From contig NW_003125751.1 in NCBI RefSeq assembly GCF_000003605.2, positions 1 through 25,907 on the forward strand: DNA of 25,907 bases, read 5' to 3'. Shown piece after piece: positions 24,117 to 25,907 of this stretch. Made by a program: the position numbers and the translations under genes. The notes under the pieces are model-generated. The model was not told where the DNA came from and searched no databases. It saw only the letters and a list, made by a program, of their open reading frames with translations. Position 1 is the stretch's first letter; every line of letters begins with the position of its first letter. This DNA comes from Saccoglossus kowalevskii (Eukaryota > Hemichordata > Enteropneusta > Harrimaniidae).

Positions 24117-24620
24117 CCTGGCAATCACCAATATGGTGTCTCAAGACTGCCCTCACCACCTGGCAGTCACCAACATGGTGTCTCAAGACTGCCCTCATCA
24201 CCTGGCAATCACCAACATGGTGTCTCAAGACTGCCCTCATCTCCTGGCAATCACCAATATGGTGTCTCAAGACTGCCCTCATCACCTGGCAATCACCAAT
24301 ATGGTGTCTCAAGACTGCCCTCACCACCTGGCAGTCACCAACATGGTGTCTCAAGACTGCCCTCATCACCTGGCAATCACCAACATGGTGTCTCAAGACT
24401 GCCCTCATCACCTGGCAATCACCAATATGGTGTCTCAAGACTGCCCTCATCACCTGGCAATCACCAATATGGTGTCTCAAGACTGCCCTCACCACCTGGC
24501 AGTCACCAACATGGTGTCTCAAGACTGCCCTCATCACCTGGCAATCACCAACATGGTGTCTCAAGACTGCCCTCATCACCTGGCAATCACCAACATGGTG
24601 TCTCAAGACTGCCCTCATTA
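24117..24620. repeat. Three tandem 168-bp (4-unit) copies
   Basis: The rare junction CACCACCTGG occurs at 24,154, 24,322 and 24,490, exactly 168 bp apart. Each is followed by an A8G unit. The copies are 24,117-24,284, 24,285-24,452 and 24,453-24,620. The first has a private CATCTCCTGG, and the third ends with CATTACC. The near-identity implies recent amplification. Confidence 0.87.
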
Positions 24621-24704
24621 CCTGGCAATCACCAACATGGTGTCTTAAGACTGCCCTCATCACCTGGCAATCGCCAACATGGTGTCTCAAGACTGCCCTC
24701 ATCA

Positions 24705-24998
24705 CCTGGCAATCACCAACATGGTGTCTCAAGACTGCCCTCATCACCTGGCAATCACCAATATGGTGTCTTAAGACTGCCCTCATCACCTGGCAATCAC
24801 CAACATGGTGTCTTAAGACTGCCCTCATCACCTGGCAGTCACCAACATGGTGTCTCAAGACTGCCCTCATCACCTGGCAATCACCAATATGGTGTCTCAA
24901 GACTGCCATCATCACCTGGCAATCACCAACATGGTGTCTCAAGACTGCCCTCATCACCTGGCAATCACCAACATGGTGTCTCAAGACTGCCCTCATCA
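24705..24998. repeat. 7-unit block, copy 2 (partner 23,655-23,948)
   Basis: This repeats the seven-unit variant order of 23,655-23,948, including the C16T+C26T and C26T pair followed by A8G and C16T+C36A units. Confidence 0.75.
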
Positions 24999-25166
24999 CC
25001 TGGCAATCACCAACATGGTGTCTCAAGACTGCCCTCATCACCTGGCATTCACCAACATGGTGTCTTAAGACTGCCCTCATCACCTGGCAATCACCAACAT
25101 GGTGTCTCAAGACTGCCCTCATCACCTGGCAATCACCAACATGGTGTCTCAAGACTGCCCTCATCA

Positions 25167-25380
25167 CCTGGCAGTCACCAATATGGTGTCTCAAGACTGC
25201 CCTCATCACCTGGCAGTCACCAATATGGTGTCTCAAGACTGCCCTCATCACCTGGCAGTCACCAATATGGTGTCTCAAGACGGCCCTCATCACCTGGCAG
25301 TCACCAATATGGTGTCTCAAGACTGCCCTCATCACCTGGCAGTCACCAATATGGTGTCTCAAGACTGCCCTCATCGCCTG
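25167..25380. repeat. Homogeneous terminal run and sharp right edge of the array
   Basis: The last five units (25,167, 25,209, 25,251, 25,293 and 25,335) all carry both A8G and C16T. One has a private T32G (GACGGCCC, about 25,279), and the last ends CATCG instead of CATCA. The repeat stops after CCTG at 25,380, and the next bases, CAAGCTAATG, have no similarity to the unit. There is no gradual decay into the flank. Confidence 0.9.
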
Positions 25381-25405
25381 CAAGCTAATGTGTCCGGTAT
25401 ATATC

Positions 25406-25426
25406 CTTAGTTATCAGGTAACTAAG
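25406..25426. other. Perfect 8-bp-stem inverted repeat just outside the array
   Basis: CTTAGTTA (25,406-25,413) and TAACTAAG (25,419-25,426) are exact reverse complements around a 5-base loop, TCAGG. The repeat lies 26 bp past the last satellite base. It could form a hairpin in RNA or a small cruciform in DNA. No poly-T tract follows it. Its closeness to the boundary may be chance. Confidence 0.6.
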
Positions 25427-25634
25427 AATTATATAGTATGGCTATAAACTAAATTTGAATTTCAAAAATTTCTACTACTCTAGAAAAAATATCAAACTAA
25501 TAAGCAATCTGAAGAAAAGAAGAACAGAAACACATTTAGAAAAAAATATATATGTCTCCTCCAGAATGAATGAATCATATGCACAGATGGCTTATATGTG
25601 TATGTTATTACAAACCCAATAGCATTGTGGGTAA

Positions 25635-25818
25635 TCACAGGCACTGTGCATTTGTATTGTCCTTGAATTGCAAGTAATTCACTATTGCTATATTCACACA
25701 GCTGCATTCTATCGGAGCCGAACTACTGGTCCTCCCATGGATTATTAGAAGAGTATCTCCAATGCGTTCATCTGCCAGAGTTTGTTTCAGTTCGATCAGA
25801 GCCGAATGGAACAGTGCT
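25635..25818 (-). other. Exon-like open stretch on minus strand, product unknown
   Basis: On the minus strand, a T-rich stretch ending TTTTAG (AG at 25,820-25,819) precedes an open frame that begins ALFHSALIELKQTLADERIG and stops with TGA at about 25,635. A TACTAAT, close to a branch-point consensus, lies at 25,834-25,828, but only about 10 bases from the AG, which is short. The stretch 25,711-25,806 keeps five CpGs, more than its surroundings. A candidate donor (TGT then GTGAAT) lies near 25,700. I do not recognise the protein. It could be an exon, a decayed exon or a chance frame. Confidence 0.2.
25711..25806. repeat. Short direct repeat ATCRGAGCCGAA
   Basis: ATCGGAGCCGAA at 25,711-25,722 and ATCAGAGCCGAA at 25,795-25,806 differ at one base and are 84 bp apart. 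No further similarity surrounds them. The meaning is unclear and chance is possible. Confidence 0.4.
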
Positions 25819-25907
25819 CTAAAATAATTAGTATGAAAAAAATTTGACTGAAAAAAACGATTTTGGTGTCGTGCTTGTGTTATTTTTTTACATGGCACGA
25901 TGCTGTT

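Larger units (their letters stand above)
1..25380. repeat. Giant 42-bp tandem satellite array (604 complete units, left end open)
   Basis: The 42-bp unit beginning CCTGGCAATCACCAACATGG repeats head to tail without spacers from base 1 to 25,376, and a 4-base stub (CCTG) ends at 25,380. Walking the CCTGG start of every unit gives 604 complete copies. The last unit starts at 25,335, which is 603 x 42 + 8 bases after the first, and the 8 extra bases match the irregular-length units I could locate. Units differ from consensus mostly by one to three substitutions drawn from a short list of recurrent variants. The consensus contains two short inverted repeats: CACCA/TGGTG at unit positions 10-14 and 18-22, and GTCT/AGAC at 22-25 and 28-31. 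It has no CpG. The array reaches the left edge, so its full length is unknown. By unit size it is a minisatellite, by array size a satellite. No function can be assigned from sequence. Confidence 0.98.
25381..25907. other. Single-copy AT-rich flank, no recognised gene
   Basis: This 527-bp stretch has no trace of the 42-bp unit. The first ~320 bp are AT-rich with A-runs, an ATATATAT run and a single CpG near 25,394. The distal ~200 bp hold most of the CpGs. I see no AATAAA signal on either strand, no tRNA-like box structure and no terminal inverted repeat of a transposon. Confidence 0.8.

Noticed and set aside
1-25380. CRISPR array
   Set aside because: Repeats are directly adjacent with no variable spacers, there are no cas genes, and the context looks eukaryotic.
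1-25380. Zinc-finger-like coding repeat, because the CPHH residues and the 84-bp dimer match a 28-residue finger length
   Set aside because: The unit MVSQDCPHHLAITN lacks the paired Cys and His spacing of C2H2 fingers, and the dimers are local and recent.
1-25380. CTCF-like site on the minus strand (around CCAGGTGATGAGGGCAG)
   Set aside because: The GAGGGCAG part resembles the core, but the spacing and upstream bases do not fit the consensus well enough.
25492-25707. 71-codon minus-strand open frame in the flank
   Set aside because: Its C-terminal half is A/T-run translation (Phe-rich), it shows no recognisable domain, and it overlaps the other minus-strand frame. It is most likely chance.
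25835-25865. Second possible splice acceptor on the minus strand (TTTTTTTCAG near 25,850)
   Set aside because: The tract and CAG look acceptable, but the sequence after it is T-rich and reads like more intron. There is no supporting exon.
25857-25895. TTGGTGTC in the flank as a remnant of the satellite unit
   Set aside because: Only about seven bases match the unit (TGGTGTC), which is expected by chance.
25381-25907. Transposon end or SINE in the flank
   Set aside because: I found no terminal inverted repeat, target-site duplication, poly-A tail with internal promoter boxes, or known terminal motif.

Overview
The window is almost entirely one giant tandem array. Bases 1 to about 25,380 are 604 consecutive copies of a 42-bp unit with no spacer or interruption, and the array runs off the left edge, so its true size is unknown. 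The unit begins CCTGGCAATCACCAACATGG. It has 15 C, 7 G, 11 A and 9 T (52% GC, C-rich on the + strand), and the consensus contains no CpG. Only the last ~527 bp (25,381-25,907) are single-copy, AT-rich flank. I see no gene I can name, no rRNA or tRNA, no recognisable transposon and no CRISPR array. A large homogenised satellite of this kind next to AT-rich, CpG-poor flank with intron-like sequence suggests a eukaryote, probably an animal. The species cannot be read from the sequence.

Layout: 1-630 is 15 perfect-length units containing a 4-unit tandem duplication. From 674 to 10,291 the array is nearly in perfect register, broken only by a compensating -1/+1 pair at 2,900-2,983. Bases 10,292-10,463 are a patch of irregular units (43, 43, 42 and 44 bp). 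Bases 10,464-18,822 run on with a single +1 unit (12,102-12,144) and a substitution-rich patch at 13,515-13,630. After a 44-bp unit at 18,823-18,866, 155 further in-register units reach a sharp end at ~25,380. In total 8 of 604 units deviate from 42 bp. The net +8 bp accounts exactly for the phase of the last unit.

A small set of recurrent single-base variants tags the units: A8G, A8T, A11G, C10T+A11G, C16T, C24T, C26T, C26G, G29A, G29T, C36T and C36A (unit numbering from CCTGG = 1-5). Strings of variant units recur in the same order elsewhere, which exposes many internal duplications. They range from 2- to 9-unit local tandem copies, often 4 units = 168 bp, to blocks of 11-43 units repeated 1.2 to 12.3 kb away. 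Variant use is also regional. The C26T unit (CTTAAG) is absent from about 1,580-6,408 and 11,750-16,829 but common elsewhere, and C24T is concentrated at 13.7-16.0 kb.

The very long open frames on both strands (over 3,000 codons in one case) are a by-product of the unit length. 42 is divisible by 3, and four of the six frames of the consensus contain no stop, so each stays open until an indel or a recurrent stop-making variant. I do not annotate any of them as genes. The flank carries a perfect 8-bp-stem inverted repeat 26 bp beyond the array, and a CpG-retaining, exon-like stretch on the minus strand that I do not recognise.
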